Source: Chryseobacterium koreense CCUG 49689 (GTDB lineage Bacteria; Bacteroidota; Bacteroidia; Flavobacteriales; Weeksellaceae). Taken from it: 64,000 nucleotides of DNA. Positions 44,154 to 52,618 of the stretch are shown one piece after another. The stretch is from contig NZ_LFNG01000010.1 in NCBI RefSeq assembly GCF_001045435.1, positions 78,679 to 142,678 of the forward strand, given 5' to 3'. The first letter of the stretch is position 1. Each line of letters opens with the position of its first letter. Under the pieces are notes generated by a model. That model was not told where the DNA came from and searched no databases. It saw only the letters and a program-made list of their open reading frames with translations. The position numbers and the translations under genes were made by a program.

Positions 44154-45128
44154 ATGGGCATTTTTGACAAAAGGATCAGTTACAAACCGTTTGAATATCC
44201 AGAGGTTCTGCAATTTGTGGAAGCCATCAATAAGTCATTTTGGGTGCATTCCGAAATCGATTTCACCGCGGATGTTCAGGATTTCAAATCACAAATGGAG
44301 CCGCACGAACAAAATGCGGTGAAACATGCACTTTTGGCAATCGCCCAAATCGAGGTTAATGTGAAGACTTTTTGGGGAAACCTTTACAGCCACATGCCGA
44401 AACCTGAACTCAACGGCTTGGGAGCAACTTTTGCGGAATGTGAGTTCCGCCATTCCGAAGCCTATTCCCGGCTTTTGGAAGTTTTGGGTTATAACGAGGA
44501 ATTTATCGGACTGGTGGAAACTCCTGCCATTAAGAAAAGGATTGAATTCCTGTCAAAAGCACTGAAACACGCCAATTCATCGACTCCGAAGGAATATGTT
44601 TCCGCACTTTTATTGTTCAGTATTCTGATTGAAAACGTTTCTTTGTTTTCCCAGTTTGCGATTATTTTGTCGTTTACCCGGTTTAAGGGGTTCATGAAAA
44701 ATGTGTCCAACATTATCGCTTGGACTTCCGTCGATGAACAAATCCATGCGAATGCGGGAATTTTCCTCATCAACAAAATCCGGGAGGAACAACCCAATTT
44801 GTTGACTGATTCCGATATTGAAGACATCTACACTTTGGTGGACCATTCCATTTCCGTGGAAGGCGAGATTTTGGACTGGATTTTCGAGTTGGGGGAAATC
44901 GACAATTTTACCAAAGAAGATTTGTTGAATTTCATGAAATACCGCGTTGACGACAGTTTGAAGAAAATCGGAATGAAGACCAGATATAACGTGACCCCGG
45001 AACAATACCGCCCAATGATGTGGTTTGAAGAAGAGGTATTTGCTAATTCACTGGACGATTTCTTCGCGAAAAGACCGGTAGATTATACGAAACACGATAA
45101 AAGTATTACGGAAAACGACCTATTCTAA
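44154..45128 (+). CDS. nrdB: class I ribonucleotide reductase, radical-generating (beta) subunit
   Basis: The protein has 324 residues. With NrdA it makes deoxynucleotides. Six metal ligands are visible: Glu67, Glu97, His100, Glu160, Glu195 and His198. The first is Glu where E. coli NrdB has Asp. A Tyr (Tyr104) is at the canonical radical position. There is no N-terminal ATP-cone. Glu as first ligand, the Tyr, and the flavobacterial setting resemble the dimanganese class Id enzymes described from Flavobacterium johnsoniae. The C-terminal SITENDLF should bind NrdA. The TTG at 44148 is not used; the ATG at 44154 fits. Confidence 0.95.
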   Translation: MGIFDKRISYKPFEYPEVLQFVEAINKSFWVHSEIDFTADVQDFKSQMEPHEQNAVKHALLAIAQIEVNVKTFWGNLYSHMPKPELNGLGATFAECEFRHSEAYSRLLEVLGYNEEFIGLVETPAIKKRIEFLSKALKHANSSTPKEYVSALLLFSILIENVSLFSQFAIILSFTRFKGFMKNVSNIIAWTSVDEQIHANAGIFLINKIREEQPNLLTDSDIEDIYTLVDHSISVEGEILDWIFELGEIDNFTKEDLLNFMKYRVDDSLKKIGMKTRYNVTPEQYRPMMWFEEEVFANSLDDFFAKRPVDYTKHDKSITENDLF

Positions 45129-45531
45129 AGATTTTCCATTTGGCTAAAATTTACCGATAAACAGGCAAAAGGCAACATTTTCATGGTGGAGGCAAATCGA
45201 TAATTGTCCATCGCTCGAAGGGCGAAAAAAAATCAGATGACATTTTTGGAGTCCGAATAAAAGCATTAGGTGCGACCACTAATTACGGGCACCTTTCGGA
45301 AAAAAGGACGACAGAATTTATTAGCCCCGATTGCAGCGGCATCCTTTTTTGTTTTTTCAAAACAAAAAAGATATAGCGGAAAGCGGGACGGGTTTTTGGA
45401 AAAAGCGGAATGTGGCTGCTCCTAAGTAATAAGCTTGGGATTCAACGATTGGTTCGCTCGCAATGACGGACGACGTAAGGTGAAAATATTAGAGAAATAA
45501 TTCGCGGGTTTCCGCAATGACAAAATAAAAT
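45129..45531. other. 403-bp gap between nrdB and nrdA
   Basis: This gap holds a hairpin AGGTGC/GCACCT (45268-45294), the structured repeat (45323-45425), and after it two short segments with the Bacteroidota-typical string CGCAATGAC (near 45459 and 45510). There is no coding sequence. Confidence 0.6.
45323..45425 (+). ncRNA. dispersed structured RNA-like element, copy A
   Basis: The order of blocks is AGCCCCGA, GCAGCGGCAT, a long hairpin (CUUUUUUGUUUU / AAAACAAAAAAG), UAGCGGAAAGCGGGACGGG, and GGCUGCUCC. The stem covaries between copies: copy B has CUUUUUUGGUG paired with CACCAAAAAAG. From memory this resembles the Flavo-1 RNA motif of Flavobacteria, but I could not check this. It lies between nrdB and nrdA in their direction. 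Confidence 0.7.
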
Positions 45532-47187
45532 ATGGAAGAAAACACGAATATCTGGTGGCTGAATGAGGAGAGCGAGCAAATGCTCAACCGCGGCTACCTG
45601 CTGAAAGGCGAAACGGTGCAGGGCGCGATTGAAAGAATTACCACCGCAGCGGCGAAACGCCTCTATAAACCGGAACTGCAACCCGCTTTTGAGGAGATGA
45701 TTACCAAGGGATGGATTTCTTTTTCGTCGCCGGTTTGGGCAAATATGGGAACGCAGCGCGGTTTGCCGATTTCCTGCTTCAACGTTCATATTCCGGACCA
45801 TATCGAGGGAATTACCCACAAATTGGGCGAAGTGATTATGCAGACGAAAATCGGTGGAGGAACTTCCGGATATTTCGGGGAATTGAGAAATCGGGGAACG
45901 GCGGTTACTGACAACGGAAAATCTTCGGGTGCGGTTTCGTTTATGAAGCTGTATGATACCGCGATGGACGTGGTTTCGCAAGGAGGGGTTCGGAGAGGTG
46001 CGTTTGCTGCATATCTGGATATTGACCACGGCGATATTGAGGAATTCTTGTCCATAAAAGATATTGGAAGCCCGATCCAAAACTTGTTTACGGGAGTTTG
46101 TGTCCCGGATTACTGGATGCAGGATATGATTGATGGGGACATGGATAAGAGAAAAATATGGGCGAGGGTTTTGGAAAGCCGTCAGCAGAAAGGTTTGCCT
46201 TATATTTTCTTTACCGACAATGTGAACCGAAACAAGCCGCAAGTTTATAAGGACAATGCGATGATGGTGAATGCGAGTAACCTGTGTTCGGAAATCATGC
46301 TGCCTTCTTCGGCGGAAGAGAGTTTTATCTGCTGTCTTTCCTCGATGAACCTGGAATTGTATGATGAATGGAAAGATACCAACGCCGTGAAACTGGCGAT
46401 TTATTTCCTGGATGCGGTTTTGTCCGAATTCATTGAAAAAACGGAAGGAAACTATTACCTGCAGGGGGCGAGAAATTTTGCGCTTCGACACAGAGCGCTT
46501 GGTTTGGGCGTTTTGGGCTACCATTCTTATCTGCAGAAAAATATGATTCCTTTTGAAAGTTTCGAGGCGACCCAGTTCAATGCGCGAGCTTTCAGACAAA
46601 TTAAGGAACAGTCTATTCAGGCATCTCAGGAGTTGGCAAATATCTATGGCGAGCCGGAACTGATGAAAGGTTACGGAATGCGCAACACCACGGTGATGGC
46701 GATTGCACCAACTACTTCTTCGTCTGCAATTTTAGGTCAAACTTCTCCTGGAATAGAGCCTTTCGCATCGAATTATTACAAGGCAGGTTTGGCGAAAGGA
46801 AACTTCATGCGGAAGAATAAATATTTGGCGAAATTGCTTGAGGAAAAAGGGCTCGACAATGAGGAAACCTGGCGTTCAATTATGCTGAATCACGGTTCTG
46901 TGCAGCATTTGAATGAATTGACCGCTGAGGAAAAAGCGGTGTTCAAAACTTTCAGGGAAATATCGCCAATGGAAATTATTTCTCAGGCAGCGCAAAGACA
47001 GCAATACATTGACCAGGCGCAAAGTCTGAATTTGCAGATTCCGTCAACAATGCCGGTGAAAGATGTGAATTACCTCTACATCGAGGCATGGAAGAAAGGC
47101 GTGAAAACATTGTATTATCAAAGGAGTTCGTCGGTTTCTAAGGAGATGATGGTGAATTTTGTAACGTGCTCGAGCTGTGAAGCATAG
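45532..47187 (+). CDS. nrdA: class I ribonucleotide reductase, catalytic (alpha) subunit
   Basis: The protein has 551 residues and lacks an N-terminal ATP-cone. Active-site residues are Cys82 (LPISCFNV), Asn250, the thiyl Cys252 and Glu254 (NLCSEIM), and Cys267 of the CCLSSMNL block, which pairs with Cys82. The flexible C-terminal tail ends CSSCEA, the pair that accepts electrons from thioredoxin. It is much shorter than E. coli NrdA (761), mainly by missing the ATP-cone. It follows nrdB after a 403-bp gap and ends at a hairpin. Confidence 0.96.
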   Translation: MEENTNIWWLNEESEQMLNRGYLLKGETVQGAIERITTAAAKRLYKPELQPAFEEMITKGWISFSSPVWANMGTQRGLPISCFNVHIPDHIEGITHKLGEVIMQTKIGGGTSGYFGELRNRGTAVTDNGKSSGAVSFMKLYDTAMDVVSQGGVRRGAFAAYLDIDHGDIEEFLSIKDIGSPIQNLFTGVCVPDYWMQDMIDGDMDKRKIWARVLESRQQKGLPYIFFTDNVNRNKPQVYKDNAMMVNASNLCSEIMLPSSAEESFICCLSSMNLELYDEWKDTNAVKLAIYFLDAVLSEFIEKTEGNYYLQGARNFALRHRALGLGVLGYHSYLQKNMIPFESFEATQFNARAFRQIKEQSIQASQELANIYGEPELMKGYGMRNTTVMAIAPTTSSSAILGQTSPGIEPFASNYYKAGLAKGNFMRKNKYLAKLLEEKGLDNEETWRSIMLNHGSVQHLNELTAEEKAVFKTFREISPMEIISQAAQRQQYIDQAQSLNLQIPSTMPVKDVNYLYIEAWKKGVKTLYYQRSSSVSKEMMVNFVTCSSCEA

Positions 47188-47212
47188 ATTGACAAACTGA
47201 ATAAAAATAAGG

Positions 47213-47242
47213 AAAGCTGCGGGAAAATCTGCAGCTTTTTTT
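47213..47242 (+). terminator. nrdA terminator
   Basis: Stem AAAGCTGC/GCAGCTTT with a 10-nt loop and T-run, 25 bp after the stop codon. Confidence 0.85.
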
Positions 47243-47271
47243 GGCTAAAATTTTTTTTCTGGTTTTAATAA

Positions 47272-47901
47272 TTATAATGCTTCTTCAGGATTGCTGGGTG
47301 TTGTGCTGAAGTTTCCGTTTTGCTGCAAAATCAATTCGTAAGTCAAGACATTGTTGTATAAAGACTGTTCTTCGTCTTTTCCAAAATTTTCGGCAGTGAC
47401 AAATCCTCCCTTTATTTCTCCGTTTTTCATTTCCTTTTCGGGATTCCAACCTTTCCCATAATAGAAAAAAGCCTGATAAGTTCCGTTGGGAAACGAAAAT
47501 GTGTAACGGTCTCCAGCTTGAATATAGGCGTGTCTCACAACTTTGTCATTTTTTTTAATCGTTACCAAAACATCCGAATTATAGGGTGTTTTAACTTCGA
47601 TTTTGGAGCATCCGTTGTCATTGCAGGATGGATTTCCACCATAATATTTGGAATATGGGGTTGTTCCCGTTGGTAAGGAATTGTCTGCATACAAATCAGA
47701 TGCATTCAGTTCCACGGGTTTGGTGATTGCATAATCTACAATGTTTTCAGGATAGTCAACATCGGGTATTGCAGCGGAATCGGCGATCACAGCGGCAGAA
47801 TCTGCTGACGCCGGAAGCTGTTCGATATTTTCTGATTTTTGGCAGGAAATCATTAATAAGAAAGTTCCTGCGCAAATGGTGTATATTGGTTTTTTCATCA
47901 C
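47272..47901 (-). CDS. lipoprotein of unknown function
   Basis: The protein has 209 residues. Signal peptide with lipobox LMISC (Cys about 20), then a low-complexity Ala/Ser/Asp linker (about 30-55). The globular part has a pair of cysteines (PSCNDNGCSKIEV) that may form a disulfide, and a beta-rich segment with IQAGDRYTFSFPNGTYQAFFYYGKGW. No family name is recognised. The function is unknown and the protein is probably on the periplasmic face of a membrane. Confidence 0.75.
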   Translation of the reverse strand: MMKKPIYTICAGTFLLMISCQKSENIEQLPASADSAAVIADSAAIPDVDYPENIVDYAITKPVELNASDLYADNSLPTGTTPYSKYYGGNPSCNDNGCSKIEVKTPYNSDVLVTIKKNDKVVRHAYIQAGDRYTFSFPNGTYQAFFYYGKGWNPEKEMKNGEIKGGFVTAENFGKDEEQSLYNNVLTYELILQQNGNFSTTPSNPEEAL

Positions 47902-47967
47902 AAGCTACTTTAAAAATTTTGCGATTCTTGATTTTGTATTGATCGGCAGATCCGAATTATAAATCTC

Positions 47968-48060
47968 CTATTTTTTAATGCCCATTTCTTTAAACCATTT
48001 CGATAAGTCTTCAAATTGAACTTTTTTTTTATTTTTCCAAATGTACTTTTGGTTTTCCAC
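47968..48060 (-). CDS. candidate 30-residue small protein or gene remnant
   Basis: A GTG (48060-48058) opens a frame of 30 residues. It begins MENQKYIWKN, continues through a lysine run, and ends with LSKWFKEMGIKK. The last part looks like a genuine amphipathic helix. In-frame stops lie just upstream. Three bases before the Lys run differ between frames, so it may also be the end of a decayed gene. I do not recognise the family. Confidence 0.3.
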   Translation of the reverse strand: MENQKYIWKNKKKVQFEDLSKWFKEMGIKK

Positions 48061-48067
48061 TTTTCCC

Positions 48068-48081
48068 TACGGTTTTCCGTA
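48068..48081 (-). promoter_or_regulatory. perfect palindrome upstream of the small frame
   Basis: TACGGTTTTCCGTA is a 5-bp inverted repeat with a 4-bp spacer, 7 bp before the GTG at 48060. It may be an operator. Confidence 0.35.
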
Positions 48082-48383
48082 AAACGCAAAAAAAACACGA
48101 TCTAATTCTCATTGCTAATATCCGTAGTCCTTGCAAAACCCAATTTGCAAACCAAAAAGGAAGGTCCGGATCTGAGCGAAGATTTTTTTTCAAAGTTCTG
48201 AAATGTTTGCAAGATTTCGGGTACGGGAAATTTTTAAGGCTAAACGCCGTATATTTTTAATGTTTTAATTGATAATTCTAATTTTGTTGGCGATAATTCC
48301 TTTGCGTGGGAAAAATCCCTTCCTTGTTGGAAGCGGGTGCCAAAATCGTTACCTTTAAAAATTGAACCTTAAAATTTGAACCC

Positions 48384-49250
48384 ATGAAATTCGGACAAGT
48401 TGAAGACCCATCGAAAATAGATTTCACAATTCCAAAGGATCATCCCAAAACTGCGGAAGTGCTGAAGAAAAACAAGAAGGGGCTGGAAAATATATCCATA
48501 GGCTGTGCCAAATGGAACAAGACCGATCTGAAAGGTTTCTATCCGAAAGGAACAAAAGACGAGCTGACTTATTATGCCACCCAATTTAACTCAATTGAGC
48601 TGAATGCGACTTTCTATGGAATGCCGACACCGGAGCAGGTTCGGATTTGGAAAGAAAAGACGCCGGCGAATTTTAAGTTCTTCCCGAAAATCACCAATAC
48701 GGTTTCCCATTTCCGAAGGTTGCTGAATATTACAGATGCGGTGACCCAGTTCGCGACGGCAGTGCTGGAGTTTGACGAAAAATTAGGAATGGTTTTCCTG
48801 CAGCTTCACGATAATTTCAAGCCGAAAGATTTCGAGAGGCTGGAGAAATTTGTGAAAGACTGGGTGAAGGAGATTCCACTCGCAATTGAGCTCCGAAATG
48901 CGGAATGGTTTTCCGATGAGGAAATCTTTAACAAAACCTGTACGCTTTTTGAGGAAAACAAGATCACTAATATTATTGTGGACACCGCCGGAAGAAGAGA
49001 TATGCTGCACATGAGGCTTACCACGGCTTCGGCCTTTATCCGCTATGTCGGCGCCAATGCCGAAAGCGACTATTCCCGGTTAGACGATTGGCTGGAACGA
49101 TTGGCAAAGTGGAAAGAGGAAGGACTGCAGAACCTGTACTTTTTTGTCCACCAGAATATTGAAAAGGCATCCCCTTTATTATCATCTTATTTCATTGAGA
49201 AATTTAACAAAGAATTTGAGGTCGAAATCCATATTCCGGAAATGCCTTGA
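48384..49250 (+). CDS. DUF72 family protein (YecE-like)
   Basis: The protein has 288 residues. The DUF72 features are ISIGCAKWNKTDLKGFYP, YYATQFNSIELNATFYGMP, FKFFPKITNTVSHFRR, and the later LRNAEWF. The family has a TIM-barrel fold and unknown activity. No signal peptide is present. The gene stands alone, 133 bp before the rrf2 gene. Confidence 0.9.
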   Translation: MKFGQVEDPSKIDFTIPKDHPKTAEVLKKNKKGLENISIGCAKWNKTDLKGFYPKGTKDELTYYATQFNSIELNATFYGMPTPEQVRIWKEKTPANFKFFPKITNTVSHFRRLLNITDAVTQFATAVLEFDEKLGMVFLQLHDNFKPKDFERLEKFVKDWVKEIPLAIELRNAEWFSDEEIFNKTCTLFEENKITNIIVDTAGRRDMLHMRLTTASAFIRYVGANAESDYSRLDDWLERLAKWKEEGLQNLYFFVHQNIEKASPLLSSYFIEKFNKEFEVEIHIPEMP

Positions 49251-49319
49251 ATCAAAAATATGTTTTAAGATTTTTTCAATCAGGTGAATTGACTGCATCG
49301 ATAAATTTGATAGATAAAT

Positions 49320-49341
49320 TAAAAGACAATATTATCCTTTA
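49320..49341. promoter_or_regulatory. predicted Rrf2 operator upstream of the rrf2 gene
   Basis: TAAAAGAC, six bases, ATCCTTTA. The half-sites are inverted and match those of the site at 49831-49852 with the same 6-bp spacer. It lies just upstream of a degenerate -7 element (CAACTTTG at 49349-49356), so binding would block transcription of the regulator's own gene. Confidence 0.5.
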
Positions 49342-49380
49342 TTATTTTCAACTTTGATAAATTAGCTAAAGCAAAAAAAG

Positions 49381-49815
49381 ATGTTTTCAAAATCCTGCGA
49401 ATACGGAATTAGGGCGGCAATATATGTCGCTAAACAGTCGATGAAAGACCGGAAAGTAGGCATAAAAGAAATCGCAAAATCGATTTCATCGCCAGAAGCA
49501 TTTACCGCAAAGATTTTGCAGAAGCTGACCAAGACCAACGTGATTCGGTCTGCAAAAGGTCCCAATGGAGGCTTCTTTGTAGTTCAAGATGATTTAGACA
49601 GAGTCAAGTTGTGGAATATCGTTTTTGCTTTGGACGGTAACAGTTTGCTGGAAGACTGCAGCCTTGGTTTGCACAAATGTAATGCAGAAAAACCATGTCC
49701 ACTCCATTCAAAATTTGTAAAAATTCGTGAAAGAATCAAAGATGCTCTCGAGAAAGCTACCTTGCGATCTTTAGCTGAAGAAGTTTCCGGCGGTGCTGCT
49801 TTTCTGAAAAGATAA
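49381..49815 (+). CDS. Rrf2 family transcriptional regulator with Fe-S cysteine triad
   Basis: The protein has 144 residues. The N-terminal winged helix (about 1-70) is of the Rrf2 type: SKSCEYGIRAAIYVA and the recognition region FTAKILQKL. Cysteines 93, 100 and 106 are spaced C-x6-C-x5-C, as in NsrR- and IscR-like regulators that hold a 2Fe-2S or 4Fe-4S cluster. It should therefore respond to oxygen, nitric oxide or iron-sulfur status. It lies immediately upstream of the oxidase operon. Confidence 0.92.
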   Translation: MFSKSCEYGIRAAIYVAKQSMKDRKVGIKEIAKSISSPEAFTAKILQKLTKTNVIRSAKGPNGGFFVVQDDLDRVKLWNIVFALDGNSLLEDCSLGLHKCNAEKPCPLHSKFVKIRERIKDALEKATLRSLAEEVSGGAAFLKR

Positions 49816-49830
49816 AAAATTTTACCATAA

Positions 49831-49852
49831 TAAAGGACTTTTTTGTCCTCTA
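49831..49852. promoter_or_regulatory. predicted Rrf2 operator upstream of ccoN
   Basis: TAAAGGAC, TTTTTT, GTCCTCTA: an 8-bp inverted repeat with one mismatch, 13 bp before the ccoN ATG. It shares the pattern TAAARGAC-N6-RTCCTYTA with the site before rrf2. It could alternatively be a weak hairpin. Confidence 0.5.
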
Positions 49853-49865
49853 ATTTTTTTGATAT

Positions 49866-51617
49866 ATGAATAACTCATTATTTGGTGAATCAGGGGTTCA
49901 ACTCACCCTGCTTCTCATTCTGATTCCTATTCTTGCCGGTTTAGTAATCGCAGTTATTAGAACCTATGGAACTTATAAAGATTTGCAGATCAGGCGTGAG
50001 CTTCAGGATATTCACAATAAGATTAAGGATTTAACTCCTGAAGAAGTGGAGCAGTACAAACGCCGTGAGAAGGAATTGGAATACCGGATTCCAGAAAACG
50101 AACTTTCCGGAAGTCTGCCGGTTATGGATCAGAAAGGAATCATCACCAACATCAATACGGTAGAGGAAATAAGGGCAATCCCACATAAAAATTCGGAGGT
50201 TAAAGACGCTGTGGTCACTCCGCAATTGGGAAAACTTGTTCTTTATTTCTTGGGATTCGCTGTTTTGTGGTTAGTTATCGCAACTACCGTTGGTGAATAT
50301 TTGGGAATCAAGTTTGTAGCTCCGGATGCGGATCATGTTAGTTGGCTAAGTTTTGGGCGTCTGCGGCCGGTTCATACCAATATGGTTTTTTGGGGATGGG
50401 CTTCATTCGCAATGGTGGGATTTGCCTATTATGTAATTCCACGGGTCAGCAATGCGGACTTATTCAGTATTAAATTAGGGTGGGCCACTTTTTACTTAAT
50501 GAATGCTGCGGTTCTTTTAGGTACCATTTCATTGATGGCGGGAATTAATAATGCGGGTGGGGAATACAGAGAATATATTTGGCCGTTCATGACTTTGTTT
50601 GCATTAGGGATTGGCATTTTACTGTATAATTTATTAATGACCATCGCCAGAAGAACCACGCAAGAAATCTATGTTTCGAACTGGTATATTGTGGCCGCGG
50701 TGATGTATGTCATCGTGATTTTATTGGTGGGTTATTTGCCTTTTTGGCAGCATGGATTAGGGGAAACCATCGTCCAAGGTTACTATATGCACCAAGGAGT
50801 AGGAATGTGGTTCATGTTCCTTAATCTTGGATTGATGTATTACTTTCTGCCATTGCAGTTGAACAAGCCAATTTATTCATACAGTTTGGGTATTCTGGCA
50901 TTTTGGACGCAGATTCTGTTTTATACCCTGATTGGAAGCCACCACTTCATTTTCAGCGCAATTCCATGGTGGATGCAGACGGTGGCGATTGTGGCGAGTG
51001 TGGGAATGGTGATTCCTGTTGTTGCGGGGACCACCAACTTTTTATTGACATTCAATGGTTCATGGTATAAGTTGAAAAACAGTTATACCCTGCCATTTTA
51101 TCTGATCGGAATCCTGTTCTATTTTTCGGGTTCGCTGCAGGGAACAGTGGAGGCCTTTAGATTTACCAATTTGATTTGGCATTTCACGGACTTCACTGTG
51201 GCACATTCTCATATGACGATGTATGGAATCATCACATTTATGCTGTGGGCATTTACCTACACGCTTGTTCCAAGACTCACAGGAAAGGAACCGCCAAAAT
51301 TCTGGGTTGGGATCCACTTTTGGCTGGCTTTGATCGGTGTGCTGATTTATATTACTTCTTTAATGATTGGCTCCACGGAAAAGGGACTGCTGTGGATGGC
51401 AAAAAAACCATTTATTGAAAGCGTGGTCATCATGGCTCCTTACTGGTTGTGGAGAGCCGTGGGAGGAACAATGATGTGGATTTCACACCTGATTTTTGCG
51501 TACAATTTTTATAAGATGGTAAGCAAAAAACCGGAAATTGTAATTCCAAGAACTCCCAAAGAGATTTTAAAGGCCAAAAAGCAACTTCAAAACACAGAAT
51601 TTATTCCAACAAAATAA
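49866..51617 (+). CDS. ccoN: cbb3-type cytochrome c oxidase subunit I
   Basis: The protein has 583 residues. An extra N-terminal membrane helix and a charged cytoplasmic segment (about 35-110) precede the 12-helix core. Haem and copper histidines are seen in SFGRLRPVHTNMVFW, in YYMHQGVGMWF, in IGSHHFIFSAIPWWMQT and in TDFTVAHSHMTMYG. The YSYSLGILAFW block carries the cbb3 helix-VII tyrosine region. It reduces O2 with electrons from cytochrome c. Most Flavobacteria carry a fused CcoNO; here the subunits are separate genes. Confidence 0.93.
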   Translation: MNNSLFGESGVQLTLLLILIPILAGLVIAVIRTYGTYKDLQIRRELQDIHNKIKDLTPEEVEQYKRREKELEYRIPENELSGSLPVMDQKGIITNINTVEEIRAIPHKNSEVKDAVVTPQLGKLVLYFLGFAVLWLVIATTVGEYLGIKFVAPDADHVSWLSFGRLRPVHTNMVFWGWASFAMVGFAYYVIPRVSNADLFSIKLGWATFYLMNAAVLLGTISLMAGINNAGGEYREYIWPFMTLFALGIGILLYNLLMTIARRTTQEIYVSNWYIVAAVMYVIVILLVGYLPFWQHGLGETIVQGYYMHQGVGMWFMFLNLGLMYYFLPLQLNKPIYSYSLGILAFWTQILFYTLIGSHHFIFSAIPWWMQTVAIVASVGMVIPVVAGTTNFLLTFNGSWYKLKNSYTLPFYLIGILFYFSGSLQGTVEAFRFTNLIWHFTDFTVAHSHMTMYGIITFMLWAFTYTLVPRLTGKEPPKFWVGIHFWLALIGVLIYITSLMIGSTEKGLLWMAKKPFIESVVIMAPYWLWRAVGGTMMWISHLIFAYNFYKMVSKKPEIVIPRTPKEILKAKKQLQNTEFIPTK

Positions 51618-51626
51618 ACTTGAGAC

Positions 51627-52616
51627 ATGAATATGTACAGTAATCATAAATTGTTATTTTGGTCAGCGCTACTTTTTTTCCTATTTCTGACGATCAATAT
51701 TGCGATTTTGCCGGCATTTCAAAACCAGCAGATTTATAAACCTTTGCCAGATGCCAAACCATTGACGAAACAGGAAAAAGCCGGAAAAGCACTATATATC
51801 GCAAATGGCTGTATCGCTTGTCACACCCAGCAAGTGAGGGGAGTGGACATGGATACTCCTTTTGGAAGCAGACCAAATATTCCTTCAGATTATGCAGTGA
51901 ATGACAGAACCGATTTTTGGAGAAATACCGCAAACCTATTGGGTTCCGAAAGAACGGGACCAGATTTAACCAACATCGGTGCAAGACAACCCAGCATGGA
52001 TTGGCAATTGGTGCATCTTTATCAGCCGAGAGCCGCGGTGAAAGAATCCATTATGCCGGCTTTTCCATGGATGTTTAAAGAAAAAGACTTTGTTGAAAAA
52101 GGAGACGTAGAAGTAAAAGTACCCCCCGAATTCCTTAAAGATAAAAACAAAAAAATCATTGCCACTCAGGACGCACTCGATTTGGTCGCTTATCTTCAAT
52201 CATTGAAGCAGGCAAAACTTCCGGAGGGTGTTGCACCTGTAGAATTCCTCTACAAACAAAAAGAGAAAAAAGCCGCGGCTGGTGGAGCGGCAAATTTGCC
52301 CGATGGTGGCGAATTATTCACCGCAAACTGTGCTACTTGCCACCAAGCGAGCGGCGAGGGACTTCCGGGAGCATTTCCTCCCTTGAAAGGCAGCCCAATT
52401 GTAAATGGTGACGACCTGGATGTCTATGTAAATATTATTATGACGGGTTACACCGGAAGACCAGGATACGGACCGATGCCCGCAGTGGGTAAAAACGCAA
52501 ATTTCACCGCCGAAATGGTCACCGCTATTATGAACCACGAAAGATCTTCTTGGGGAAATACCGGAAAACCTGTCGATGTGGAAAAAGTAAAGGCAATAAT
52601 GGATAAAATTAAATAG
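51627..52616 (+). CDS. ccoO: CcoO-like cytochrome c subunit fused to a second cytochrome c domain
   Basis: The protein has 329 residues. An N-terminal anchor (about 9-29) precedes a CcoO domain with haem motif C62-I-A-C-H66, TQQVRGVDMDTPFG, RTGPDLTNIGAR, and the Met ligand region SIMPAFPWMF. After a linker a second cytochrome c domain follows with C235-A-T-C-H239. It therefore combines CcoO with a CcoP-like haem domain in one chain. It starts 9 bp after ccoN. Confidence 0.92.
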   Translation: MNMYSNHKLLFWSALLFFLFLTINIAILPAFQNQQIYKPLPDAKPLTKQEKAGKALYIANGCIACHTQQVRGVDMDTPFGSRPNIPSDYAVNDRTDFWRNTANLLGSERTGPDLTNIGARQPSMDWQLVHLYQPRAAVKESIMPAFPWMFKEKDFVEKGDVEVKVPPEFLKDKNKKIIATQDALDLVAYLQSLKQAKLPEGVAPVEFLYKQKEKKAAAGGAANLPDGGELFTANCATCHQASGEGLPGAFPPLKGSPIVNGDDLDVYVNIIMTGYTGRPGYGPMPAVGKNANFTAEMVTAIMNHERSSWGNTGKPVDVEKVKAIMDKIK

Positions 52617-52618
52617 TA

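Larger units (their letters stand above)
47902..48383. other. 482-bp intergenic region with a small candidate frame
   Basis: Apart from the candidate at 47968-48060 and the palindrome at 48068-48081, the region holds only AT-rich sequence. A TAATTTTG-like element near 48277 could be the promoter of the DUF72 gene. Confidence 0.5.

Noticed and set aside
45442..46599. 385-residue antisense frame over nrdA
   Set aside because: It is the mirror of the well-conserved nrdA coding strand, with Arg/His/Phe-rich composition.
49831..49852. rho-independent terminator between rrf2 and ccoN
   Set aside because: The T-run lies in the loop and the stem is short; the near-identical spacing at the second site before rrf2 makes an operator more likely, although a weak hairpin cannot be excluded.
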